Positions 17,886 to 26,915 of a stretch of DNA of 64,000 nt are shown here, in pieces (within the stretch, counting starts at the first letter, position 1; each line of letters begins with the position of its first letter). The notes under the pieces are model-generated. The model was given only the letters and a program-made list of their open reading frames with translations. It was not told the origin of the DNA and did no database searches. The translations under genes and the position numbers were made by a program. Source of the DNA: Rhodobacteraceae bacterium HTCC2150 (lineage in GTDB: Bacteria > Pseudomonadota > Alphaproteobacteria > Rhodobacterales > Rhodobacteraceae). The stretch covers positions 186,001 through 250,000 of the forward strand of contig AAXZ01000003.1 of assembly GCA_000169395.1 (NCBI GenBank), written 5' to 3'.

Positions 17886-18869
17886 ATGGCACCATCACAA
17901 TCGTTTACCGGATTTGCCACGGCGTTTACGGCCACCAATAATTATGGCAGTGGCATAGGCGAGGTAAGTGGTACAGTGAATGGCGTAACGTTCACTCTCT
18001 CGCAAACAGGTGGCTTCAGTCCAGGCTGGGGTTTGGGTCTATTACCAAGCCAATTATCCGTTAATCAAACTGGCGCTGGCGTGCAGTATTTCTTGCTAAC
18101 CTGGACAAATGGCGCCGGTGGTAGTCAAGCCAACAGCATTTCGATAGATTTTACAGGCAGCGATCCGTCTGAAATCTATTTTGTCAAAAACTCCACAACT
18201 GCTTCAACAACCGAGGCACAAGACAATCTGGTTTATAATTCAGGCCAAGTGGTCGGGATTTCCTTTGTTTTAAATGCAGACTCCGATCAAGCGATCATCT
18301 TGTCACTGAAAATGTCCATAAATTGTTTTACCGCCGGCACAATGATTTCAACACCCAACGGCGCGCGCGCCGTTGAAACGCTGGTGGCGGGTGACGTAAT
18401 CCTGAATTCGGAAGGGCGTGTATCGACCGTTAAATGGTTGGGCGCCCAAGATGTGAACACACGCTTTACCGACCCTAAAAAGGTTAACCCGATTTGCATT
18501 ACGGCTGGTGCCTTGGGAAATGGACTGCCTTTGCGTGATTTCAAGGTGTCGGGTGATCATGCGATTGCCATTGAGGGTGTGCTTTATAACGCCTCAACCT
18601 TGGTCAATGGCACCACGATCTATCAAGTCGCGGAAATGCCACTGGACGGCTTCACCTATTACCACGTGGAAACCGACGCGCATGAACTGCTGGTGGCCGA
18701 AGGCGTGGCGGCGGAAACCTTCATTGATTACGCCGGGCGCGACAACTTTGAGAATGGCGATGAGGCGACAGGGCAGGTGGCTGAAATGGCGATGCCACGG
18801 ATCAGCTCGCGCCGGATGGTGCCAGATCATATCCGCAAGGCACTTAAGCCAATAATTGCGGCAGAGTAA
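17886..18869 (+). CDS. Hint-domain protein 1 (intact)
   Basis: A 327-residue protein with two parts. Residues 1-140 form a beta-rich domain of unknown function with little charge (NGVTFTLSQTGG, SISIDFTGSDPSE). Residues 143-290 form a Hint (hedgehog/intein) domain of the Hint_2 type. It starts at Asn146-Cys147 (NCFTAGTMIST) and includes TVKWLG and the block-B Asp-His at 224-225 (SGDHAIAI). Hint domains perform an N-S acyl shift at the first Cys and can cleave or transfer the N-terminal part. AAGGA 7 bases upstream supports ATG 17886. It is the first of three tandem paralogues with similar Hint parts but dissimilar N-terminal halves. No signal peptide is obvious. Confidence 0.85.
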   Translation: MAPSQSFTGFATAFTATNNYGSGIGEVSGTVNGVTFTLSQTGGFSPGWGLGLLPSQLSVNQTGAGVQYFLLTWTNGAGGSQANSISIDFTGSDPSEIYFVKNSTTASTTEAQDNLVYNSGQVVGISFVLNADSDQAIILSLKMSINCFTAGTMISTPNGARAVETLVAGDVILNSEGRVSTVKWLGAQDVNTRFTDPKKVNPICITAGALGNGLPLRDFKVSGDHAIAIEGVLYNASTLVNGTTIYQVAEMPLDGFTYYHVETDAHELLVAEGVAAETFIDYAGRDNFENGDEATGQVAEMAMPRISSRRMVPDHIRKALKPIIAAE

Positions 18870-18881
18870 CAATTCCAAGGT

Positions 18882-18914
18882 CTAATTTTCATGATCTAAC
18901 CCCATGAAAATTTA
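18882..18914. other. Hairpin after Hint gene 1
   Basis: TAATTTTCATG and CATGAAAATTTA form an inverted repeat around TCTAACCC. It sits 13 bases after the stop codon, lacks a T-run on the plus strand and is AT-rich. It may be a weak terminator or an mRNA 3'-end stabiliser. Confidence 0.4.
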
Positions 18915-19010
18915 GCCATTTCTATATTGAACGACCATCCTCTTTGGTTTAGCGTCACGCAACAGTTTCAGTGTCTTAGGAACACTGAATATTAGGGACA
19001 ACAGGGAAAT

Positions 19011-20060
19011 ATCTTCACGCCTTTTTCTTTTGACTTTAATAATAGCGACTTTGCGGCTTCAGCATCTGGAACTGGAACCACTTTATCTAACACGGCAAAT
19101 GGCGTTTCATTCACCCTTAGTGGCGATAGTGGAGGTGGTAAAGAATTCTTATTGTTTGGAAACTACAGCCATCTGAGTGCTCCTTTTGTTATAGACGACC
19201 AAGGCAGTGATGATGTGATCACGTTGACCTTCAAAAGCACGGTAAATACGGCGAACAATCAACTAAGCGCGACGGCTTCCAACCAATTGGTTTTTTCATT
19301 CGGGCCATTCATTGTCGGGGCGTGGAAAATTGGCCTGCAAACAACAGGTGGCGGCACCGTTGGAACACAGACGATCAATTCGGCAAACGCTTACGGAACT
19401 GTCAATTTTGGCACGCATACCGCCACAGGTATTGTATTCACTTCCTTAAATGGGGCGGCCTCAGCTACCCTAGTACTCAACTCCATTTCAGCCAACGCCC
19501 TGAACTGCTTCACCGCAGGCACGCAAATCGCCACGGCGCAGGGCAACGCTCTTGTAGAGGATATCGTCGCTGGTGATGTGATCAAAACCGCTGATGGTAA
19601 AATGGCGACTGTGAAATGGGTTGGCGTGCAAAACGTAAACACCCGCCTGACTGATCCGAAAAAGGTAAACCCGATCCGTATTTGTGCGGGGGCTTTGGGT
19701 AACGGGTTGCCACTGCGCGATCTGGAGTTGTCGCAAGATCACACCATCGCCATTGACGGTGTTTTGATCAACGCCGGTGCCTTGGTGAACGGCACGACGA
19801 TTTATCAAATCGCTCAAATGCCGACGGACGGATTCACTTATTACCACATCGAAACTGAGGCGCATGAGTTACTGTTGGCCGAGGGCGTGGCGGCGGAAAC
19901 CTTTATTGACTACGCAGGGCGCGACAGCTTTGAAAATGGCGATGAGGCGTCGGGGTCGGTGGCCGAGATGGCCCTGCCACGAATTTCAAGCGCCCGAATG
20001 GTGCCATCAGAATTACAAACGCGATTGAATGAGAACAAGCAATCACGTTCTATGGCCTAG
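19011..20060 (+). CDS. Hint-domain protein 2, no canonical start for its full frame
   Basis: The frame is open from 18996 to 20060, and the protein-like sequence starts around 19011 (FTPFSFDFNNSDFAASA). That stretch contains NGVSFTLSGD, matching NGVTFTLSQT in the upstream paralogue, so it belongs to the gene. However, no ATG, GTG or TTG occurs in frame before TTG 19152, which would remove 47 residues of the N-terminal domain. An ATC at 19011 follows CAGGGA by only 3 bases and may be a rare start, a mutated ATG or a sequencing error. The Hint domain is complete: NCFTAGTQIAT begins at 19503, SQDHTIAI supplies the Asp-His, and the sequence ends after ETFIDYAGRDSFENGDE. Coordinates from 19011 are therefore provisional. 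Confidence 0.6.
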   Translation: MFTPFSFDFNNSDFAASASGTGTTLSNTANGVSFTLSGDSGGGKEFLLFGNYSHLSAPFVIDDQGSDDVITLTFKSTVNTANNQLSATASNQLVFSFGPFIVGAWKIGLQTTGGGTVGTQTINSANAYGTVNFGTHTATGIVFTSLNGAASATLVLNSISANALNCFTAGTQIATAQGNALVEDIVAGDVIKTADGKMATVKWVGVQNVNTRLTDPKKVNPIRICAGALGNGLPLRDLELSQDHTIAIDGVLINAGALVNGTTIYQIAQMPTDGFTYYHIETEAHELLLAEGVAAETFIDYAGRDSFENGDEASGSVAEMALPRISSARMVPSELQTRLNENKQSRSMA

Positions 20061-20091
20061 GCAATTCGACTGATAGTTATTGTAAATTCTT

Positions 20092-20122
20092 AAAGGAACG
20101 TATCTTTGGTGCGTTCCTTTTT
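20092..20122 (+). terminator. Rho-independent terminator after Hint gene 2
   Basis: AAAGGAACG (20092-20100) and CGTTCCTTT (20112-20120) form a perfect nine-pair stem with an eleven-base loop, followed by more Ts. It lies about 30 bases after the stop codon. Confidence 0.8.
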
Positions 20123-20288
20123 ATTGGGTCAATTTTTTCAAAACCAATTGTTCCTAGGTAAAATGCGCGATTTTTGCTAAGATAAACCTATTAATTATCG
20201 ATAATGCCGTGCGAAACAGTGTTCATGTTTGCATTTCAAACATTTAGTACACCCAGTGATTCCGCGGTTAAAGTAAAGGAATATTGGA

Positions 20289-21302
20289 ATGCCATCAGTA
20301 GTCATAGGCGGCGGTTCTCATCTATTTAATTTTGATGATGGAACGACCACGCAATTTGTTTCAAACTCTTCCCCCCACGATCTAACGATACCAGATGACG
20401 GCGTGAATTTTTTATGGTCCACGGGAACGACAGGCACACCGCATACAATTTGGCATTCCTTAGGCGATGAAAACCTTAATTTTGTAGCGTCATCCGCAGA
20501 TGCTGTAACCCTGCAGTTGGCCGGAACATCTTTGTATTTTGTCAGCCCCACGATCAATATCACGTCGATGGTTGGTGCGTGGCAAATTTCATATTTTACA
20601 ACCGCTGGAACCGCTTATGTTCCTTTAACGGCAATGACCGGTTCCTTCACTGTTCCTGCGGCGACGTCTTTGGCCATTTCTGGCAATATACTCGCAATCA
20701 GATTTACGAATTAGACTTCGGGTCAAATTTCAATCACCAGCATCAATACTTCGGTCAATTGCTTCGTTGGGGATACGTTGATTTCAACACCCAAAGGAGA
20801 GGTCGCCGTTGAAAATCTAGCCAAGGGTGATTTCGTGACATTGGCAGATGGCACAGATGTTCGGATCAAGGCGATTGGTGAAACATTTGTAAATCCAAGG
20901 CTATGCAATCCAAAGACCATGAACCCTATACAGATTGCAAAGAATGCATTGGGGCAGGGTATGCCAAGTCGCGATCTGATGGTGTCGCCTGATCATGCGA
21001 TAGAAATTGATGGCGTACTTTATACGGCCGGCAGCTTGGCCAATGGGGACAGTATTTCGCAGTTACCGCGGATGCCTTTGGATGGTTTTACCTATTATCA
21101 CATTGAAACAGAAAACCACGCATTGGTTTTGGCCAATAATGTGCCTGCGGAAACCTTTATCGACTATGCAGGGCGGACTGGTTTTGAACATTCAGCACCT
21201 TCTGTTGGGTCAATCACCGAGATGGCTTTGCAACGGGTTTCAGGGGCAGCAATGGTTCCAGCCTCCTTAAAGAACAGACTGACTGGTAAAAAGGCCGCCT
21301 AA
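20289..21302 (+). pseudogene. Hint-domain protein 3, interrupted by in-frame TAG
   Basis: The two halves are in the same frame. Codons 1-141 (MPSVVIGGGSHLF...) form a beta-rich N-terminal domain ending ...AIRFTN. A TAG at 20712-20714 interrupts the gene, and translation would resume with TSGQISITSINTSVNCF straight into a Hint domain. That domain has Cys at codon 158 (NCFVGDTLIST), SPDHAIEI as Asp-His, and FIDYAGRTGFEH near the end. The sequence after the stop has no ribosome site, and its first TTG lies inside the Hint domain past the key Cys, so separate translation would not give a working domain. Either this is a nonsense pseudogene, the stop is read through, or the base is wrong. AAAGGA 9 bases upstream supports ATG 20289. 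Confidence 0.75.
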
Positions 21303-21321
21303 TCGCGCGGGTCGCAGATTA

Positions 21322-22401
21322 TCAGGATTTCCGGCTTTTCTTTTGAATAGCTTTGATACGTTTGTGCAGGGATTTATCACCGGCTTTGCGTTCTGACAGG
21401 CTGCTTGTGTTGAATTTTTCTTCGGCGGACAGTTTTGCCCAACGGGCCAAGCGTGTTGCGTCAATTTCACCTTTGGCAACAGCTGCTTGAACTGCGCAAC
21501 CGGGTTCTGTGTCGTGACCGCAATTGCGAAACCGACACCCAGTGGCAAGTTCGGTGAGATCGGCGAAAACATCGGCAATCCCTGCCTCTACATCCGTTAG
21601 CTGCAATTCTCGCATGCCCGGCGTGTCAAGGATTGCACAGCCGCTTGGCGTGAAATGCAATTGACGGTGCGAGGTGGTGTGCCGCCCTTTGCTGTCATCT
21701 GAACGAATGGCGCCGGTTTCAGCCACCGTTTCGTTAAAGAGCGCATTAACCAACGTGGATTTACCAACACCAGAAGACCCAAGAAAAGCAACCGTTTGAC
21801 CGGGCTTGCACCATGGTGACAATTTGTCGATGGCCGCATCCGTTTGGGCATTTAGCGTTTCAACGGTCACGCGATCAGAAATATCAACTGCCGCATCCAC
21901 ATAGGGGGCCACATCTTCACATAGATCGGGTTTTGTCAAAACAATCACTGGAATGACGTCCGCCTCAAAGGCCAATGAAACATAGCGTTCCAATCGGGCC
22001 ACGTTAAATTCATCATTGCAGGATGAAACAATAAATATTGTATCGACATTTGCGGCGATCAGTTGGCGTTTCACCTCTTTGCCCGGCGCGCGGCGTTCAA
22101 CGACTGTGGCGCGCTCAAGAACGATGCTGATTGGGGGCTGAAGCGGATTATAAAGCACCCAATCCCCCACTGTGGCTGACAAACCGGGTGGAATGACAGC
22201 ATCCACACCGTCACCTAACACACGCAACCCACTGCGATGCACCTCGACCACACGAACGGGCAATAGGTTGGCATGTTCATCCGGGTCAATCTGTTGATTG
22301 AAAAACGGCTTCCAACCAAGACGTTCCAGCGGCGTGGCTTCGCGCTTGGGCGGGGTGTTGGTTTTGGCGTTGGGCAAAAATGCAGAAAAATCGCGGGTCA
22401 T
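21322..22401 (-). CDS. rsgA: Ribosome small-subunit biogenesis GTPase RsgA
   Basis: The product is a 359-residue circularly permuted GTPase that assists late 30S subunit maturation. An N-terminal OB fold (about residues 45-105) precedes the permuted G domain: G4 TKPD at 156-159, G1 GSSGVGKST at 208-216, G2 around HTT 241-243 and G3 DTPG at 259-262. A C-terminal zinc-binding module uses Cys289, Cys294, His296 and Cys302. The basic tail (KRIKAIQKKSRKS) suits rRNA contact. Length is typical. It is transcribed convergently with the Hint genes. Confidence 0.95.
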   Translation of the reverse strand: MTRDFSAFLPNAKTNTPPKREATPLERLGWKPFFNQQIDPDEHANLLPVRVVEVHRSGLRVLGDGVDAVIPPGLSATVGDWVLYNPLQPPISIVLERATVVERRAPGKEVKRQLIAANVDTIFIVSSCNDEFNVARLERYVSLAFEADVIPVIVLTKPDLCEDVAPYVDAAVDISDRVTVETLNAQTDAAIDKLSPWCKPGQTVAFLGSSGVGKSTLVNALFNETVAETGAIRSDDSKGRHTTSHRQLHFTPSGCAILDTPGMRELQLTDVEAGIADVFADLTELATGCRFRNCGHDTEPGCAVQAAVAKGEIDATRLARWAKLSAEEKFNTSSLSERKAGDKSLHKRIKAIQKKSRKS

Positions 22402-22475
22402 TTTGCTGCCCTATCATGATAGATTAGGGGATCAAAGTGGTGGTCGGCTTTTTGCGGACAACTGTGACAGCTAAA

Positions 22476-23171
22476 TCAATCGCGTGAATGCACCAGTCGC
22501 AGATTAGGTCCTTTGTGCCCGTTTGTTTGGTTATGGCGGGGGCGGTGCCAAAACGGCGCACTTTCCTCGGCCATTTCGTTTTGTTTTGCTGGAACCGGGG
22601 TTTTGAAATACCCCTCGGGCACCTCAATGCGCGTTACGTCCACTGTATCAATCATTCGGCGAAAAGGGACTGTGGGGTTGCCTGACACGATATAGGTGCC
22701 CATGGCGCGATCAACGAAGCCTTCTTGGCCCTTCAAAGGCAAAATTAACCAACTTCCTTGTGCATATGGGCTGTTAAGTTCGTCCTCTTGATTGCCATTG
22801 CTTGTGGAAATACGCAAAATTGCGGGTTTAGTGAAAACCTTCGTCAGTTCGGTTTTGACGCGTTGGCGGCATTGGGGGTCAAAAAAGCTGCTGATTGGCA
22901 TGCCACGGGTATCCATATTCATGGATTTGTTCAGTTTTGATCCAGCAACACGTAGTCGTACCAAGCCAGTTTGGGTTCTTTCGGCGACAAAGGCGTTTTC
23001 CAATGCACCCTCAAGGCCAGTTGGGTCAATCTCGCTTCGCAAAGGCATCGGGCGCCCAGAACAAAGTTCCTGCCAATAATCGAGCACTTCGTTTTCGATG
23101 TCATGCGTTGCCATTGTTTTATACTGCCAAATTGGGACAACATTTGCCCCCGTAAAGGTTGCCTGTTTCAT
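22476..23171 (-). CDS. PAS-domain protein (PAS_5 type)
   Basis: A 231-residue protein with a single PAS_5 (DUF1457-like) domain spanning about residues 20-175. It is recognised from the lead-in VLDYWQELCSGRPMPLRSEIDP and GMPISSFFDPQCRQ, and ends in a basic tail. Alphaproteobacterial relatives are stand-alone cytoplasmic proteins without an output domain, often of unknown role in signalling or envelope control. No enzymatic motif is present. It lies upstream of rsgA on the same strand with about 75 bases between, so joint transcription is possible. Confidence 0.8.
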   Translation of the reverse strand: MKQATFTGANVVPIWQYKTMATHDIENEVLDYWQELCSGRPMPLRSEIDPTGLEGALENAFVAERTQTGLVRLRVAGSKLNKSMNMDTRGMPISSFFDPQCRQRVKTELTKVFTKPAILRISTSNGNQEDELNSPYAQGSWLILPLKGQEGFVDRAMGTYIVSGNPTVPFRRMIDTVDVTRIEVPEGYFKTPVPAKQNEMAEESAPFWHRPRHNQTNGHKGPNLRLVHSRD

Positions 23172-23324
23172 GCCAAATCTGCTCCATCTACTCGTACTTC
23201 AATAATTGTTATAGCCCTGCGTTGGTTGTTCGCCATTGTCAGGTCTGTTAACGCTATGTCCATAATCGTTACCACGAGGTAAATATGACAGGTTTTTCTC
23301 AAATTGCAGCTAAAAGAGGCACAC

Positions 23325-24218
23325 ATGGTTAATTCTATGACTGGTTTTGCCGCCGGAACCGGCGCACTAGACGCTTTTGTTTGGGCATGGGACATGCGTT
23401 CGGTGAATGGGCGTGGGCAGGATATTCGCTTGCGAGTACCTGACTGGGTGTCTGGTCTTGAGGCGGCTTTGAAAAAGAAGATAGCCGCTGAAACGACCCG
23501 CGGTACGATCAATTTGACCTTACGGCTGAACCGCGAAAAATCTGCGGGCAGCATGGCGATTAACCAAGAGGCGCTTGATCGTGTATTAGCCTCGCTTGAT
23601 GTCATTCAACATGCAGCAGATGATCGTGGATTGGCATTGGTGCCGCCGTCATCAATTGATGTTTTAGGTTTTCGTGGTGTTGCCGAAGAAGTGGCAGATG
23701 AGGGCGAAGATACAGACCCAATCAAAGCCGCTTTGCTTGCTGATTTTGAAGCCGTTTTCATGCAGTTTCAAAAAATGCGTGCCAACGAAGGGACGATGTT
23801 AGTTGAAACGCTGTCTGGACAGTTGGATCAAATTCAAGGACTTTTGGAGGGGGCTGCGCAAATTCTAGCAGACCGAAGTGCTGCAGTTGCAGATAATTTA
23901 CGAGCCAATATCGCAAAAATTATGGAAAACGCCGAAGGCGTCGATGAACAGCGATTGACGCAAGAATTGGCGATTTTGGCAGTTAAATCCGACATCACCG
24001 AAGAAATTGACCGTCTAGACGCCCATATCAAAGCAGCACGCAAGATGCTGACAGGAAATGGTGCCGTGGGGCGGCAACTTGATTTTTTGATGCAGGAATT
24101 TAACCGCGAAGCCAACACCTTATGTTCAAAATCGAACTTTAGTGATTTGACAAATCTTGGTCTTGAGATGAAAACACTGATCGACCAAATGCGCGAACAA
24201 GTGCAAAATCTGGAGTAA
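23325..24218 (+). CDS. YicC family endoribonuclease-like protein
   Basis: This 297-residue protein has the diagnostic N-terminus MVNSMTGFA and the VRSVNGRGQDIRLR-like segment of the YicC family. Its C-terminal DUF1732 region contains DITEEIDRLDAHI and GRQLDFLMQEFNREANTLCSK. YicC proteins are linked to RNA turnover and stress tolerance, with endoribonuclease activity reported for members. ATG 23325 is favoured by AGAGG 5 bases upstream and the family start; an in-frame upstream start at 23304 adds seven residues. It forms an operon with gmk and the gamma carbonic anhydrase. Confidence 0.9.
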   Translation: MVNSMTGFAAGTGALDAFVWAWDMRSVNGRGQDIRLRVPDWVSGLEAALKKKIAAETTRGTINLTLRLNREKSAGSMAINQEALDRVLASLDVIQHAADDRGLALVPPSSIDVLGFRGVAEEVADEGEDTDPIKAALLADFEAVFMQFQKMRANEGTMLVETLSGQLDQIQGLLEGAAQILADRSAAVADNLRANIAKIMENAEGVDEQRLTQELAILAVKSDITEEIDRLDAHIKAARKMLTGNGAVGRQLDFLMQEFNREANTLCSKSNFSDLTNLGLEMKTLIDQMREQVQNLE

Positions 24219-24221
24219 CAC

Positions 24222-24866
24222 ATGTCTGTTGATCGTCGTGGCCTATTAATCATTTTATCATCGCCTTCAGGGGCGGGAAAATCCACGTTGGCCCGTGGAA
24301 TGATGGAATGGGATCCAAGCCTGTCGTTTTCGGTGTCCGCAACCACGCGTAAACCCCGCAAAGGCGAAGAGCATGGGCGCGAATACTATTTCCACAACCA
24401 TGATGAATTTCGCAAGATCGTTGACGACGATGGGATGCTGGAGCACGCCGAAGTTTTTGACAACTTTTACGGCAGCCCACGTGCACCCGTAGAAACAGCG
24501 ATAAAAGCAGGACGTGATGTTCTGTTTGATATTGATTGGCAAGGTGGCCAACAGGTTCGAAATTCGGTTCTTGGCAAACACACATTGTCAATTTTTATCC
24601 TGCCACCGTCGATAACCGAACTTGAACGGCGTCTGCGCAGCCGCGGTCAGGACACCGACGAAGTGATCTCAAACCGCATGCAGAAAAGTCGTGATGAAAT
24701 TAGCCATTGGCCCGAATATGATTATGTTTTGGTGAATGACAATTTGGATGTCACCGCTGAAAAATTGAAAACCATCATCAGTGCAGAACGGCTTAGAATT
24801 TCCCAACAACCAAATTTGGTTGAAACCGTACGTGTTCTGAACAGTGAATTTGAGGATCGCAAATGA
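24222..24866 (+). CDS. gmk: Guanylate kinase
   Basis: Guanylate kinase of 214 residues; it phosphorylates GMP to GDP using ATP. The P-loop [10 protein letters not shown] is at about residues 11-20, the GMP-binding region includes [19 protein letters not shown], and the lid and base-binding part contain [14 protein letters not shown] and [11 protein letters not shown]. Length is normal. It follows yicC by 3 bases and overlaps the next gene by ATGA, so translation is probably coupled. The yicC-gmk pair is widespread in proteobacteria. Confidence 0.96.
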   Translation: MSVDRRGLLIILSSPSGAGKSTLARGMMEWDPSLSFSVSATTRKPRKGEEHGREYYFHNHDEFRKIVDDDGMLEHAEVFDNFYGSPRAPVETAIKAGRDVLFDIDWQGGQQVRNSVLGKHTLSIFILPPSITELERRLRSRGQDTDEVISNRMQKSRDEISHWPEYDYVLVNDNLDVTAEKLKTIISAERLRISQQPNLVETVRVLNSEFEDRK

Positions 24867-25387
24867 CACTTTATGCGCTTGAGGGCATAAGCCCAACAAT
24901 CGATCCTGATACATGGATCGCACCGGATGCAAATGTCATTGGAAATTGCGAAATTCATGCCGAGGCTTCTGTTTGGTTTGGGGCCACAATGCGCGGTGAC
25001 AATGAACTGATTTTGGTCGGGCATGGCAGCAATGTTCAAGAAAACGTCGTTATGCACACAGACATGGGCTTTCCACTGACGATTGGCAAAAACTGTACGA
25101 TTGGGCACAAAGCCATGCTGCATGGTTGTACAATCGGCGAACAGACATTGATTGGCATGGGGGCTACGATCCTAAATGGGGCCGTCATTGGCAAAAATTG
25201 CCTGATCGGGGCAGGGGCTTTGATACCAGAAGGCAAAGTCATTCCAGACGGCAGTTTAGTCATGGGCATGCCCGGTCGTGTGGTACGTGAAATGGATCAG
25301 GCTGCAATTGATGGGAATTTAAAATCCGCCCAAGGATATCAAGACAAATCCAAAGTTTTTCGCGCATCGCTTGAAAAGGTTAAATAG
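24863..25387 (+). CDS. Gamma-class carbonic anhydrase family protein
   Basis: This 174-residue protein is built from left-handed beta-helix hexapeptide repeats (IxxNxxI/V pattern), such as [20 protein letters not shown] and [19 protein letters not shown]. Putative zinc ligands are the His residues in VVMHTDMG and IGHKAMLHG. Members are gamma carbonic anhydrases or related acyltransferase-fold proteins (YrdA/PaaY type), and catalytic activity often is not demonstrated. It overlaps gmk by four bases. Confidence 0.85.
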   Translation: MTLYALEGISPTIDPDTWIAPDANVIGNCEIHAEASVWFGATMRGDNELILVGHGSNVQENVVMHTDMGFPLTIGKNCTIGHKAMLHGCTIGEQTLIGMGATILNGAVIGKNCLIGAGALIPEGKVIPDGSLVMGMPGRVVREMDQAAIDGNLKSAQGYQDKSKVFRASLEKVK

Positions 25388-25388
25388 A

Positions 25389-26570
25389 ATGAAACGCCCA
25401 AACATGATCCGACGCACTGGCGTTTCACATGGAATCTCACGCCCGTTGGTAACACCATTGCAGCCCTCGGTGGTTTACGCCGCTGACAATCCTGATGCGC
25501 TGGACAGTATGTATGAGGGCCGCGAAGAAGGCTTTACCTATTCGCGTGAAGGCCATCCCAATGCCAGCGTTCTTGCCGCAAAACTGGATCAACTAGAAGG
25601 CGGGCAAGGGGGTATCATTACCTCATCTGGCATGTCTGCCATCACGGCGCTGTTTTTCGGGGTGCTAAAAGCAGGCGACCATATTATTGGCGGTAATCAG
25701 CTTTATGGGCGCTCGATGCGCATGATGAACGAGGAATTACCGCGTTTAGGTATTGCCACTTCATTGGCCGATCCTACAGATGTAAATGCCATTCGCGCCG
25801 CAATTCGTCCAGAAACCAAAATGATCCTGGTTGAAGTGGTGTCAAACCCCACTTTGCGTTTGGCTGATATGGAGGGCATTTTGGCTTTGGCGGCTGAAAT
25901 GGGCATTCTGGTGGCCGTTGATAATACATTCACCACACCATTTGGATATCAACCTTTCACTCAAGGCGCTGATTTTGTTGTGCATTCGGTTACAAAACTG
26001 TTGGCTGGTCATTCTGACGTTATGGCCGGATACGTGGTGGCGCGGGATCCGGAACACCAAAAACGCATTGAAATCGTCGCGGTAACCATGGGTCTAACGG
26101 CCAGTCCGTTTGACAGCTGGTTGGGTGAACGCGGCTTGTTTACCTTTGAGTTGCGGTATGAAAAGGCACAGCAAAATGCAGCCGAACTGGCAGAATTCAT
26201 TGCCACGCAACCAGGCGTAAAACGCGTTCTTTATCCGGGCAGGGCAGATCACCCAGATCACAACCGCGCGGCTGCTTTGCTGAACGGTCAATTTGGTAAT
26301 ATGGTCAGTTTCGAGGTTACGCCAACACGCAATGCCGCTAACGCATTGGCCAACGCGGTGCCGCAACTGGCGTTCGCACCGACCTTGGGTGACGTTGGTA
26401 CAACACTGTCTCATCCAGCATCATCGTCACATCGCGCCTTAACTGAACAAGATCGCGCTGAATTGGGCATGTCAGAGGGGTTCTTTCGCGTGTCCGTTGG
26501 GATCGAGAATATCGATTTGTTGAAAGAGGATTTCAAGACGGCGATTCAAGCCACAGTTGCCAAAGGGTAG
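25389..26570 (+). CDS. Trans-sulfuration PLP enzyme (Cys/Met metabolism family)
   Basis: This 393-residue fold-type I PLP enzyme belongs to the group of cystathionine beta-lyase/gamma-lyase and O-succinylhomoserine sulfhydrylase. SVTKLLAGHSD provides the PLP lysine (Lys203), DNTFTTP the ring-binding Asp178, and SREGHPNASVLAAKLDQLEGG and SSGMSAI bind phosphate. The exact reaction cannot be read from sequence. ATG 25389 has AAGG about 10 bases upstream; an in-frame TTG at 25371 overlaps the preceding gene. It is the last gene of the yicC-gmk unit. Confidence 0.88.
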   Translation: MKRPNMIRRTGVSHGISRPLVTPLQPSVVYAADNPDALDSMYEGREEGFTYSREGHPNASVLAAKLDQLEGGQGGIITSSGMSAITALFFGVLKAGDHIIGGNQLYGRSMRMMNEELPRLGIATSLADPTDVNAIRAAIRPETKMILVEVVSNPTLRLADMEGILALAAEMGILVAVDNTFTTPFGYQPFTQGADFVVHSVTKLLAGHSDVMAGYVVARDPEHQKRIEIVAVTMGLTASPFDSWLGERGLFTFELRYEKAQQNAAELAEFIATQPGVKRVLYPGRADHPDHNRAAALLNGQFGNMVSFEVTPTRNAANALANAVPQLAFAPTLGDVGTTLSHPASSSHRALTEQDRAELGMSEGFFRVSVGIENIDLLKEDFKTAIQATVAKG

Positions 26571-26816
26571 AAGTTTGCCGTTTTCTAGTTTGCGCTCTAC
26601 AATAATCTCATAATCAGTATTATGTTAAATAATTTGAATTGAAACTACGACTTTAGTATAAGATCATTCATTACTCATCTGATAATAAACAATAATAAAA
26701 TAATTTGGCGCCTTCTTTACTGCAATATTTCAACCATAAGTTAAGAATTATGAACGCGGTTGCGTGAATTGCTCGACAACTGCCACGTAGTTAAGCTAGT
26801 CCTATCAGGGGAAATC
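26571..26816. promoter_or_regulatory. AT-rich upstream region of the LuxR unit
   Basis: The stretch is strongly AT-rich, with TAAT-type repeats between 26600 and 26710, and contains no gene. It should hold the promoter and any binding sites for the LuxR gene and its upstream short ORF. No individual operator was identified with confidence. Confidence 0.4.
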
Positions 26817-26915
26817 ATGTTGCAACGTCAATTTTTATTGCTGTCTACTACGGGATGCGAAAACGTGTCCCTTTCGCGTTTGTCAACAAACCGAATGGCA
26901 GATCCCTGCGAATGA
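26817..26915 (+). CDS. Short upstream ORF coupled to the LuxR gene
   Basis: A 32-codon frame starts at ATG 26817 with a strong ribosome site AGGGGA (26807-26812) and reads MLQRQFLLLSTTGCENVSLS and onward to Glu32. Its TGA stop (26913-26915) overlaps the ATG at 26912 of the LuxR-type regulator, giving the ATGA arrangement of coupled translation. The regulator start itself lacks a good ribosome site. The peptide resembles nothing known to me. A leader-peptide role is inference. Confidence 0.5.
   Translation: MLQRQFLLLSTTGCENVSLSRLSTNRMADPCE

Noticed and set aside
20712-20714. Pyrrolysine coding at the TAG in Hint gene 3
   Set aside because: No pylT, pylS or related biosynthesis gene is visible, and the MttB homologue in the same window lacks an internal TAG.
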